A stretch of 64,000 bases of DNA from Himantopus leucocephalus (Eukaryota; Chordata; Aves; Charadriiformes; Recurvirostridae): NCBI GenBank assembly GCA_003993805.1, contig RSEF01000019.1, forward strand, positions 7,108,966 through 7,172,965, read 5' to 3'. The position numbers were made by a program, and so were the translations under genes. Positions 12,261-22,900 of this stretch are shown here, one piece after another (the first letter of the stretch is position 1; each line of letters opens with the position of its first letter). A model generated the notes under the pieces. That model was not told the origin of the DNA and made no database searches. It was given only the letters and a program-made list of their open reading frames with translations.

Positions 12261-12807
12261 CTGAGAATGCCAAAGGTACAGAGTTGAAACGGGCCTTTCC
12301 TTGTCCGCTGAGTCAGCTGAACCATTTCGTGCACAAGTGGGACAGCGGCTGCTCCTGCCTTGCTGGCTTCAGTTGAAGCACAGCTGAGAGCAGGGGAGCT
12401 CAAAACACAGTGCTCTCTTACTGCAGACTGCTCCCTTGTTCTTTCTGCAGCTTCCGTAAGTATTTTAGGCAACTGCCAGGTTCTACACTTCTACAGAGTT
12501 TAAATGCAATACCTGGATCAGGTAACCAGGACCAAGCAGATGTTCTGTGCTGCTAATGCTGTCAGCAGCAGCGGCAAATAATGTCTTTGCTGCAGCTGCT
12601 GAAAAATTGTCCACATTTTTCATAACAAAGTGTGCAGATGATGAAGTTCTCAGGAGGTCGATCAACTGTTCTGGCTCTGACTTTCTTCCGTAAATCTCAC
12701 TTAAAAGCAAATGAAAAAGCCTGGAAAACTTAGGAAATGTAGGACTGACTTTTGCTAATCTGCAAGTGCTGGGAGGTGTTATGGCCGAGGTACCGCTGCT
12801 CCCTTAC

Positions 12808-12954
12808 CCCATGCACTTTGTTTCTGTGCGCAGTCACACCGGGTCCACTTCTACTGTCTGTCGGGGCTATGAAAGTCCATTGATTCTTTGTGGCATCATA
12901 CACTCCAGCTGTCATCAAGAGTTCGTTTCTGTTGAACCCACCACATATACACAC
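12808..12954 (-). CDS. KLHL10: KLHL10-like exon A (kelch blade), 49 codons, intact frame
   Basis: The exon starts after a strong acceptor: a pyrimidine-rich tract ending in TGTAATCAG, read on the minus strand. It ends before the donor GTAAGG. The 147-nt exon is open throughout and encodes VCICGGFN..., a GG-to-W kelch blade with the expected spacing to QWTFIAP. It then runs into the start of the next blade at ...NKVHG. Relative to remembered KLHL10, the arginine-rich turn after the tryptophan strand is one residue shorter (an in-frame change), and Y-to-H and G-to-R type changes are present. It is phase 0 at both ends, so it could be spliced to exon B without disturbing the frame. Neighbouring upstream exons are not seen. 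Confidence 0.75.
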
Positions 12955-15900
12955 CTGATTACAGGAGAGAAAAACAGTGTGAGCAGGGCGGCGATACACT
13001 CGGTGGGGAATACATCGAGGAGAAAATAGTGTGGCTGGATTTTGGGGGAGTTGTTTGTTTGGGTTTGTTTTGGTTTTTTAATGGAATGGTCATCCTGGGT
13101 TTGAAGTAATAAAAGTGTGGCAGGATTTAGATGGCCCTTTGTTTCCTGAACTGCCTGTAGCAGATAGGCGTGATATTTCACTTGTGGCCAGGAAAAGCAC
13201 TGTCCAGCAGCAAGTGTGCTCTTGGTGATACCAGCTCTGGAAGAGTTTTACCACTCTGGTCTGCATCTCTGCCACGTCAGTCAGTTGCTGCCTCTTAGAG
13301 AGCTTTATATCTGTAGCTCCAGGATTTGATGAATAAGGTTTGTGTGAACTTTCCTCCTTTTTATTTTAAAAGATTCCTCAAGTTAAAGGGAACGTTTCTT
13401 ACCGTTCCCACTCCCACAGCTCCTCTTTTCTCTCTAGATGATGAAATGGGAGCAGTAGCCATGCTTCTCACTGGCTGAGCTCCATGAAAGTTCCTACCCA
13501 ACCGAGCCCTGGCAGCAGGATGGAAGGTATCAGTCCCTTCAGGTCCCCTCTGCCTCCCCAGCTTAAACTTTGATGTAGGTGGAAAGGGAGACGAGGACTT
13601 TTCCCTTCCTGGCTGAGACCTTGCTCTGGGCGGAGGGGGGGGGGCTGTAAGCAGTGCTGGCCACACAGGTGCTGTCCCTGAGCTGGAGGGATGACCATCT
13701 TCACCTGGGCATCCTTTCCCCTTCCTCACTGACTGGACTGCAGAACAAAGCTTGTCAAAGTCTCTTTTGTGGTTTTGGAAGCAGATTCAAAATGTTTGAA
13801 ACATGGCTGCAACCATGGAGACAGACCCTTTAAACACTGAATTTTGTCATAAAAATGTATTTATATGGATTTCCAAGGCAGAAATGTAGAAAGTGCTCTG
13901 GAAAGTCTGGGAGAATGAAGCCCAGCATTGGTCATGCTGTGCAAGCCCATACCCCTACAGCGGGTCAATAAAGCAGAAGTCAGCACCTCCGTCTCCTCTT
14001 TGGGGCTTCCTTTCCACCACGCTCCTCCCAGCAAGGGGAGTGCGCCAGCGTGGGAAGAACCTCTGCCCCACGTTGCCCTGCGGAGACCCCTCTCTGTGTT
14101 TCACAGGTGCTCTGGGCTCTGCCGTCAGTGCAGTGAAAGGATGGGTGAACGCTCAGAGCTGTGCACCAGGAGCAAAATGCTGGTGAAGTCAGAATTTGTG
14201 CTTTCCACTGGATGCAAAACATATCAGAATTTTTCTTTTGTCCCTGTTACTGCTTTGCACAGTGCTGGCGATCGTTCCCTTTCCTTTATGGCACTGTAAG
14301 GAAATTCACCATTAGCAGCCCTGGATGATGGGGTTTCTTGGCCAGCAAAGTCAGCTGCAGCCAGTACTTGCTCTGCAGTAGTCAGATTCTTTCCTTGGAT
14401 AAATTATAAGGCCCCCGGCAATACATTAATATTGACTGCATAAATTTGAATGTCTGAATGAAAATAAATAGGAAAAAGTAATTGGATTTAGAAGTCCCAA
14501 AAGGTATAGATCTCAGGTTCCTCATCGAAAAAGATACTTCATTTTAATCTATGGCTTACTCCTGAGTCAATAGTCACAAAGTGAATTGGACATTGAACGT
14601 CATTAGTTTTGCCTATTTTATTATGCACAGATGTCTGGTTCTGTTTCATACCCTATTATGAGCCAGGTGCTAAATTGCCTTTGGCTGCCTTCATAGGCCT
14701 AAGAAGTTCTTGTGGCTATCCCTAATGTAATTAAACATTTACACTCAATTAAATGAGAATTGTGTAGCCACATCATGCTAAGAGCTGCTGCTACTTCCAC
14801 CAAAATTCTGCTTCTTTAATTTAGTCAAGTTTTAAAACAGATATTCTGCAATATTCAGGCATTTAGGTAGCAAGCAAAGCTGTTAAAATATTTATGAACT
14901 GAGGGAGGGTGTGCCATCACTCTGTCAGCCAGTATTATTTTTAGTGTAACAGAGCCAAGAGGAAATCCTGAGCCAAGAAGGCAATGGCAAAACTCCCCAA
15001 GTAGCCAGCTGAGCTGCACGTAACTTACTTCAACCTCTGAACATCACAACAAAATTGATGAATTCTTGTAGCTATGTCATGTCCTTTCTCAGCGGTGGTA
15101 TCGAGGCTTTTCTGGCCATCCCGGCCGTGCTGCAGGAGGCGCTGGGGGCTGTCGCTGCCCTCTGCACTTCTCCTCTGGCTGCGTTGGCGGGAGCGAGAGT
15201 GCTCGCGCAGTCGGGCTTAGACCTGGTCCAAAGCTGCTCTGTGCGGTGCGGCAGCTACTGTGGCTGTGGCTGCCTTCAGCAGGATTGGCCCTTTCCCTCC
15301 TCTCAACACCAAAGCATCCAGCCAGGCAATAAGAGTCGAAGAGGAGCTCAGGCTTTTAAATAAATAGCGTGAGAAAACTGTGACTGGGATGTTAAATCAA
15401 GAAAAATATCGGTTTTCTGGCACTTGGTCTTTTAAAGCTGCTTGGAAGTAAGCCGTGTAGGGTTTTTCCTGCGTCCTGAAATATTTCATGTTGCCCTTGA
15501 TGCTGAGCTCGGGAGAGCGCTGCCACTTACTTCCCCAGAGGCAGAAAGACAAAGAGGATGTAATTAAACTCATTCTCTACAGGAGGCTTTACAAGGATTT
15601 GCATGGAAAAAGAGCTAGAAATGAAAAGCAAATGAAAGGAAACAATTGTATCTGGAAAACAAGCTGGGCTGAGTCATGTGGAAGGCTAAGAGGATGTTAA
15701 GAGAGCAGATGTCTTGGATGCAGATCTTCACCCTGGATGGTGGCCTGCCTTAACAATTTGCCTGTTCATGGAGCTGCTTGCACCTGCGCTACCGCAGGGC
15801 ACCGGGAATGAGCAGAGGCAGGGACGCAGGGCAGGCGGCTGGGCTCAGTGAGCACCAGGACAGGGAAAGGGGAGCCTGCCCACGGCCCCGCTGCGCACTC

Positions 15901-16512
15901 CGGGGTGGTGAGGCCGACAGACACCGTCCATGTTGGCACACAGCTGGCGAGGAATAAGCGGGTAACAAAGTCAGCTCCAGAGGTGGGACGCGAGGGATTT
16001 GGGAACAATACTATCCCGGCACATGGATGGCATTCACTTAGATCATAAGATCCTTAAGGGAGATTTTTTGCTTATTTATACTTTTGTCTGATATAACCTT
16101 GGTCCATCTTGGAGTCCTTCAATGCCATGACAGAATCAGTGATAGTTAATCCAGGTCCAAAGAGAAGGATTAAGAATAATTTTTAAGAAGTAATTCACAT
16201 CAGAATAAGTCATAAATGAAGCTGAGTTGAGAGATGGGCTAATCAACTTGTCCAATTCCAAGGTAGGAGCCCAACTTTCTACAACACCTGAGATCTCTTC
16301 CTAGGTCCTTTCTGAACTTACTTACGGAAGGATGACTGTAGAGTCCCTGCAGCTGAGATGCAAGACTGTGGAATTGGGCTCATGTTTGTCTGAAGGTTTG
16401 GTTTTAAACTTGACTCCCTTCAGCTATGAATACGTCTGTAGCTCTGCTGCAGATTGTACCTGTCCTGAACATGTGGGACCATAAAAGCGATAAAGACTCT
16501 AGTTGTTTCTAA
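12955..16512. other. Non-coding stretch with one G/T-rich tract
   Basis: This is where upstream exons of the minus-strand KLHL10-like gene would lie. I examined the minus-strand frames at 12915-14222 and saw no kelch GG...Y...W pattern and no BACK or BTB signature. A G/T-only low-complexity tract lies at about 13041-13079; it is the complement of the A/C tracts found elsewhere in the window. GC-richer patches sit at about 15110-15260 and 15780-15990. Open frames there have no family resemblance. Confidence 0.5.
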
Positions 16513-16612
16513 TATCATAGAATGGTTTAGGTTGGAAGGGACCCTAAAGATCATCTAGTTTCCATCCCCCCCCCCGCCATGGGCAGGGACACCTTCCACT
16601 AGACCAGGTCAC
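16513..16612 (-). mobile_element. CR1 LINE 3' end fragment
   Basis: The plus strand shows the textbook avian CR1 tail in antisense: 'atcatagaatggtttaggtt', then 'ggaagggaccctaaagatca', then 'gggcagggacaccttccact' and 'agaccaggtc'. Read on the minus strand, the element ends in ATTCTATGAT, the terminal octamer-type repeat that CR1 uses for priming. Only about 100 bp remain, so it is heavily 5'-truncated. A run of 10 C at 16566-16575 replaces the usual shorter C stretch and is a likely slippage or sequencing hot spot. Confidence 0.9.
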
Positions 16613-17530
16613 TCATACCTAGACCATGAGGTCTATAGCACAGGCATCTGTGCGTCTAGATAACACCTTCGTATCTCTAATTCAGAGCTCCTGGCACAAA
16701 ATGTTTGCCTGGACATGTATATCTTGCTCTGGACAGTCACTAAATCAACAGGTTGTACATGTGTTGTCTTGTATCATACAGATTTTCCTATAGCCACTGG
16801 TATTTTTATGGTTTCTGCTGAATGGTGGCTTAGCTACAGCTTACATGAGCATTTGCAGTGCATGCTGCTGCATACGGTGGTGGCACTGGTGAGCCTGAGC
16901 CTGAGAGGCTGGTGCTGAGCAAAGGGTATCACTGCTGGAGGCTGACTATGCCAGATGCCTCCACAGGAGGAAGGAAGAGTAAATTCTTAGCCGTTTGCTG
17001 GCTTCTGCAATCGGAGACACTTGGCAGTGAAAAGACAGCCAATGATTATCTTGTCTTCTGTGGATAAAAGCTATTATATAACATTAAATTGTATTCCACA
17101 GCAAATCTCATGCAGGTGCCGTGTTAACGAATTGGCACGTAAGCAGCACAATGAATAAAAGTCATTCTGGTAGGTGATGGCTGACGAGTGAAACCCCATT
17201 TCTTCAATAGCGATGACTTTAATTAAAGGGATCCCTGAGCACAGGGACTGGGAGAGGCAGCTGGCAAGTGCTAGTCGCACAGTAGTAAGAAAAGGGGGAG
17301 AAGGCGGCAATGCGGAGCTGAGCACGGCAGCCAGAAGTAATCGCAGGGGATGGAGTCTGAAATGGCTTTATCCACGGGTTCTAGAGAACGACGTGTCCAG
17401 CCCTACCCTCAACAGCACCACGAACAGGGTACTGTGTCCGTGTACCCTTGCCTGAGGTTCCTTGGCAGGAAAGAACTTTTGGGTGAAAGTCGATGAAACA
17501 CAATGAAATGGATAAGAAAGGAGAAGCGTA
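16613..17530. other. Non-coding stretch, nothing recognised
   Basis: Unique non-coding sequence. Open frames at 16715-17067 and 17074-17455 lie on opposing strands, overlap and resemble nothing known. Confidence 0.5.
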
Positions 17531-17622
17531 GTACGAAGAGGTGAGATGACTTGCCTGAAGTCCGTGAGCATGTTAGCACCAGTGTTAAATACGAGCCAGC
17601 TCTCCTCCAGATCGCTTAATAG
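17531..17622 (-). repeat. Possible ancient MIR-like (CORE-SINE) relic
   Basis: The plus strand contains 'gaggtgagatgacttgcctg', then 'aagtccgtgagcatgttagc', then 'gagccagctctcctcc'. This resembles the antisense MIR order of a GTGACTTGCCCAAGGTCAC-type box, a gap, and an AGCC/TCTCCT box. Divergence is high and the match is from memory. It could be chance or another old amniote SINE. Confidence 0.3.
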
Positions 17623-19880
17623 ACAGATGGCTTTCTCCAGATGGGGTCTGAACTGTGCACGCTAAGACAGACTTTGCTGCTAGTTCAAATGACAGAGGCT
17701 TGTTTCTCTAAATCTGTGTTAGCTTCACTGCTGCTGTCAAGGTTTTAGCAGTAATTATATCTTACAGACTAACTGCCACCTTCTACAGTGGACTTTAGAC
17801 AATACTACATATTTTTTAGTGTATTTTTTCACTGATGTATTAGTGTATATTGTCTGGACATCACAGATCTGAGAGACATACTTCCATATGTATCTACATA
17901 GTTTTGAGTACTAAACCGCATTTATCTCTGGAGTATAATTCAATTGCTCTTTAAATTCACACGCAAACATTGCTCAAATGTTAACTGTTAAGGAATAGCT
18001 GCAAGTAAGTATGCAAACTCTCATTAAAAATGTTTAACATACTACATTATGGTTTATTTGCCCATTAAGTGTGAGAGGTTTAGTAGTGTTTCCCTTAAAT
18101 ACACCTCAAAGAATTAAACAAGACCATATATCAGCCGATAAGAACTAAACAAATCAAGTAGCGCACAGAGATAATTGAATCATTTTTATTTTGACCAATG
18201 CACATTTTGGGATCCTCTGAATAGCACTTCTGAGCACTGACTTTGTTTAGAATTGATTTCACATTTAGCTTTCTAGACAGGAGGGATTGTTTTGGGTTCG
18301 TTAGACACTTGGCTGCCCTATGTGACTCTCCTACGCCTAGATATTTGTCTGATGGTATCAAGAAATCTTTCTCTAGGAAAAAAAAGTAGATTTGCTAATT
18401 TTTTTAGCAGAACAAAGTCAAGCGAGGTTTCTATTTTTTTCATAGTCATTACCTACAGTGGTATCGATGCTGCCCTGGTAAATGAAATGCCATCCTATGC
18501 CCTTGTGCTTTGTTGCCTACAGTCATGTTCCAAACCTGCAGTCCCCTGAACAGATGAACGGTAATGCTGCCTGCTAAAAGCATCCAATACAGCACCGCAG
18601 CAGTTATGTGCTGCTTCACCGTAGGAATTGTGATCTTAACCACCTGTGACAAGATTAACACCCTCTCCAATATGTGTATCGTTAGTATCATATCTGATCC
18701 TCAAACCTGTTAATATACCCCACTCAACTTCTACGCTTTTATCTTATGAGGTGAGAAGAATGCATGTGTCCTGTTTTAGTTGAGGGGTACCGAGGCATGG
18801 GGTGGGAGAACAAGACAGATGATACAGGTCGGTCTTGTGCGTGCAGTGGTGGGGCATCACGTGAGGTTGGCAGGAAGGGGGTGGGGATGGAGGGAAGCTT
18901 GGTTCGGGTCAGTCTGGACTACATGTACCCTCTGCCTTTATCTTAGCAGTCCTGGCCAGCATGTAGCCATTGGTCCTGCTGACTGCAGGACAATTCCTAG
19001 ATGAGCCGTGACTTGTGTGCAAGAGTACGAGACCTGTATAGGCAGATCTAGCTACACCGTCTGTATTTGCAAGCACACAGCACCAAGCTGCAGGCATCCT
19101 GTGTCCTCTTGTATGGACGCAGGCTTGGAGATGGGTTGATACAGACGTGGCCACGGTAATAGTGAAAGGGAGTTGGGGGAACATGGAAGTGAACCTGCGG
19201 CTGAGATGTGCTGCTCTCTGCTGAAATGGGACTGTTCTGCCTCGAAACAGCTCTTCACGTGGATCAGCGCCCCATGGAGAGGGGGGAGAGTGTCTGACAT
19301 CTTGGACTCTGCACTGTACTCGGAATGTGGAAGAACGTCTGAAGTAGCTGTAGATATGTGAGAAGATGGCAAGTGGGTTTCAGCAGTGAGAAATAAGGGC
19401 CTGTCATGTCTTCCACTGTTGTTAAGTATTGAGGTTGTTCTCTTTCCAGTGCTTAAACAGAATGCATTTCAGTACATCTGTAATGTGGCTGAAGATGCCA
19501 AAATGAAACTCATCCAAGCTGCTACTTTAAAGTGCTGTTCCAGCTATGTTATAGTGCACAGAAAAAAGAAAAGGCTATGCAGAAATATTGCCTGTTGCTA
19601 ACATAAAAATGCTGTTTGCAGATCAGGGCAATGTAATATGGCAGCTTCCTTGCTTTTAATAATGTGGTGTGACAGGTGCTTCATTCTCTTCCCAATATGG
19701 CAGAGCTTTACGTAATAAAACCTTGCAACCAAATGGCACCACTATTTTATAATGTCATAATTGGTGGGGTGATGATAGTCTTTGGAGGTATCTCATCTTG
19801 ACTTTTTTCAGGTTTTTTGGGAACTGAGCCTACACAGGATTAGCAAGTTTAAGAATGCTGAATAAGCACCATGCAGCTGC
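17623..19880. other. Non-coding stretch, nothing certain
   Basis: AT-rich non-coding DNA. A short segment at 18766-18800 (TTTTAGTTGAGGGGTACCGA) weakly recalls the MIR box TTTTACAGATGGGGAAACTG, but is too short to call. Open frames at 18131-18691, 18764-19004 and 18909-19372 have no family resemblance. Confidence 0.45.
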
Positions 19881-19922
19881 AGTTACTTCACGCCTTAGGG
19901 GCCCCTAGGGCATGAAGTGAAG
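19881..19922. repeat. 42-bp near-perfect palindrome with no loop
   Basis: Two 21-base arms meet at GGGG|CCCC between 19901 and 19902. Pairing the arms gives 17 complementary positions of 21. The inner nine pair as TTAGGGG or TAGGGG with CCCCTAGGG, allowing one T/C change. The outer part pairs ACTTCA with TGAAGT. A transcript of either strand, or extruded DNA, could form a long stem. It is not part of a recognised repeat. Confidence 0.8.
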
Positions 19923-22900
19923 TCCATTGAAAGAGGAGGTTTCTAAAAACTGTTGAATCATACTCTAGTAAGAAGCTTCTCTCTTGCTGCTCTTGGCTCT
20001 AATATCACCCTTATTATAATGTTTTCTTTTTCCTTGTGGCGGTATCAGCTAAGGGTATTCCTGCTTTCTTCCCCCCACCAAGGACTCTGTTCTACCGTGG
20101 AATAATGTTCTAGACATGGGCCATTGCACTTTAAATGGCAGAAGGGGTGTGTGCATGTCATATCTGAATGTCTGAAACAGCAAATCAGCCAGCATTCTTC
20201 CAGTTTTCCAAGTGTGGATGTGAAGGGGCAATATTTCCTCTTTTGTTCTCGGCTTTGTTCCGGAAAGGCTGAGTAGATTAGGGGAAGGCGCTTAGTTTTT
20301 CCATGCCTCTCTTCCTGCCTATGAAAAGGGGAGAACAGGAGCAAGTGATGTGGGTAAGCATTCAGCAGTATTTTGGTAGGCTGTGCATCCCTCTTTTTCT
20401 GCGCGCTACATAGAGGGTAATCAGGAACTCTGACAGCAACTGGAATTTTACACTTAGCATGGATGGATACAGGCCAAAGATGCCTGTCTGCACAAGCTGC
20501 ACTCTATCTATCATGAACTCAGGGCAATAAATCCATAGTTCAGGTTTAAGACAGCTCCCAATGCCAGCTCAGTATTGATTCAGCTGCTAACTTCATTGCC
20601 AAAGGAGTGACATTATAAAGAACCTTTGGGCTGGAGTTTTCTAAGACATGAATGGTGTGGGGCCACATCTCCAAACTGTACACAGTTTAAGGTGCAGATG
20701 GCTGACTAGTGGGAATTCCCAGGCCTCCTAATTAGACACCAGTTTCAGAGAGCAGTCAGTTGGGAGCTAGGCATGTAATCCGTTTATTGTGAATTTTGAA
20801 AATCCTTTTGGGCACAAAGAACTACAGTTGAAAACTGATGTAGGGCGCCTGCTTCCCGCAGACTTTTAGAGGAATTTAGACCTGTATTGCACTTTCTCAT
20901 TGCATGTCTTCTGGTTTAACCTTTATTTATTACAATCATTGTATGTTATTTGAACAGGAGAACCTAGGGGCTCCGGAGAAGGCTGAGGCTACGTTTTGTT
21001 AGTCAGCACATGTACCAATCAAAAGATGAACCCCTGCCTGAGGGAGCTTCCTACCACTCATACCAAATTTTATTAAGTGGCATTTGGTATTTCCAAGTAT
21101 TAACATTATTAGTTTAACAAATTAGGTGGAACATAGTCTGGTTCAAAAGGAATGATTGTCTGACAAGTTAAATAAGATGGCTTTAGATGTTACACTTGTG
21201 GTGTTGTGTCTGGGATTTGAAACTTCAGGTGTGGCTTGTGTGAAACGTACACAATAATATCATGATTGCTCTGGGAGTGCAGTGGTGTGCGCAGGCAGGA
21301 AGAGCTGTTTGCACAGCAGGAATATACTGACTCAGAACAGCTGGGACAGCAGGGCTCTGGGCAGCAGGCTGCGGTCTATGCCAGTCCTGTGAACGCTCAC
21401 AGCAGCAGGTCTGCTACCGAGAAGTGCAGAAATAGATGTGCCAGCTCTTGGAAATGTCCAAATCTTGGGCAAACAGGGCTTTTTGGTGTTGGTTGCTCTC
21501 GTTGATTTTGTTTTTTAACATGCCAGACTGTAAACCTCACACTGCCCCAGAAGCTAGCGCGTCATCAGAGAGCTGGAAGAAGTCTGGGCACAGACTGGCT
21601 GTTCATTAGCGATATTACCGGTGCAGTGGTGCCATGGGAGAAACAACGCTTCTCCCAGGAAAATCCGGTTCATGCTGAGGAGTTTTCTTCTGTGATATCT
21701 GCAGGAATTCGGTCCTAGAGAACTGTGGAAACAACATTCGGCCCATGGCTGAAAAAGCTGGTCCAAGGAATGCTTTAAGAGTAAGTGGTTTGAGTGCTCA
21801 ACTGTGCTTTCACAAAAGGTCCATCCCTGAAAGAAATGCAGTCCCCGCGAGTCTCACTAACAGCAGCTGAACCACTGACAGTGACTTAGTAAATCAAGCA
21901 GCAGATCTAGTATTTCAATATCTTTAATTCTGTAATTAAAGGTGTCAGTCGTGTCTAATTCTACAAATTGGGAACTGTGGATGAATGATGGGCTGTTATT
22001 GGTGAATCTGGAGTTCTGGTTGGGTGGCATTATGAGTAACTATTTTGCCTTTAAGGCCACTTACTCTGAAAACTGTACTCAACCTAAGTATGTTAAACTC
22101 GTCAGTAACATACTGCTTGGTTGGCACTGTGGGCCAGAGTATGCTCTTAAATATATCCATTTCCTCACTTTTTGGCCACTGTTTTGCTATTGAGCAGTCT
22201 CCTGTGCTCTCGACTGCCAGCATTATTTCATCCCAGGTAACATTATCTCATCTCAAACATTTTATGTTCTGATAAAGTGTCAGGACTGTGATTTAAAAAA
22301 AAAAATATCCTGTTTTGAGACCCATCCATTCTAGGTTGAGTCTCTTAAAGTCCAGTTATCACAGATGCAACAGAGAAGCTGGCTCCACAAACTGGAGGTG
22401 CTAACTAAAGATAATTCAGCTGTCAATTCCAAATGTTAATCTTGTATGGCTTAGAGATGGTACACTACCGGAGCTCTCTTTTCCCCAGGATAAAATGAGA
22501 TTGCTGTTTTTAACTTGTTTGCTTTCCTTATTTTCTCAACGCTCGTCCTCTGCCAGTCTTCCTAGGATGAGGTTCAGCAGCCACAGCTTACAAATTTAAT
22601 TGATCATTAGAATGTCCCTGAGGATATGTCAGTTGCTGTAGTTTAACAAAATGTCAGCTGTGGAATAGACAGTCATTAGAAAGGATATAGTGAGTCATTC
22701 ATCTTGGTCAGCAATCCTGCCTGAAAAGCTGGAGATGGGGAGGAAGGAATGCCTGATTTGACTGTGGCTGCTTCCATTCCTGAAAGCCAATGTCCTCTTC
22801 TCTTTCCATGGATAGAAAGCCAGCTGGAGGATGGGAGTCTGTGTGAATGCATACGTGTTTATGCAACGGAGGCATGTAATCAGCTGTGCTTAGGATTTCA

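Larger units (their letters stand above)
11960..12954 (-). pseudogene. KLHL10: KLHL10-like kelch gene fragment, two exons, probably an unprocessed pseudogene
   Basis: Two minus-strand exons, 12954-12808 and 12260-11960, are separated by a 547-bp intron. Together they encode the last three kelch blades of a KLHL10-type protein. KLHL10 is a testis BTB-BACK-kelch adaptor for CUL3 ubiquitin ligase. Visible matches include ICGGFN, QWTFIAP, VGGFDGVN, NPIAKTW, DDLLFVVGGF and CRVVPGLSN; the last is a KLHL10 C-terminal signature. The intron has GTAAGG and CTCAG boundaries, and joining the exons keeps the frame exactly across the blade boundary. The locus is therefore a genomic duplicate, not a retrocopy. 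Against function: the 3' exon has a frame-breaking deletion near 12167, an early stop soon after EYVPKR, and no upstream kelch, BACK or BTB exons can be seen. Alternatives are a divergent live paralogue with an assembly indel, or exons lying outside this window. Homology is recalled from the family, not searched. Confidence 0.8.

Noticed and set aside
12483..12710. Open frame inside the KLHL10-like intron (75 codons)
   Set aside because: It lies between a good donor and a good acceptor and shows no kelch pattern, so it is intronic chance.
13090..13275. Minus-strand frame upstream of exon A, examined as a possible further kelch exon
   Set aside because: No double-glycine or blade spacing; the resemblance was limited to isolated W and Y residues.
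19526..19560. AAAGTGCTGTTCC string resembling the miR-17/93 seed family
   Set aside because: Diverges after the seed and the flanks do not fold back into a hairpin.
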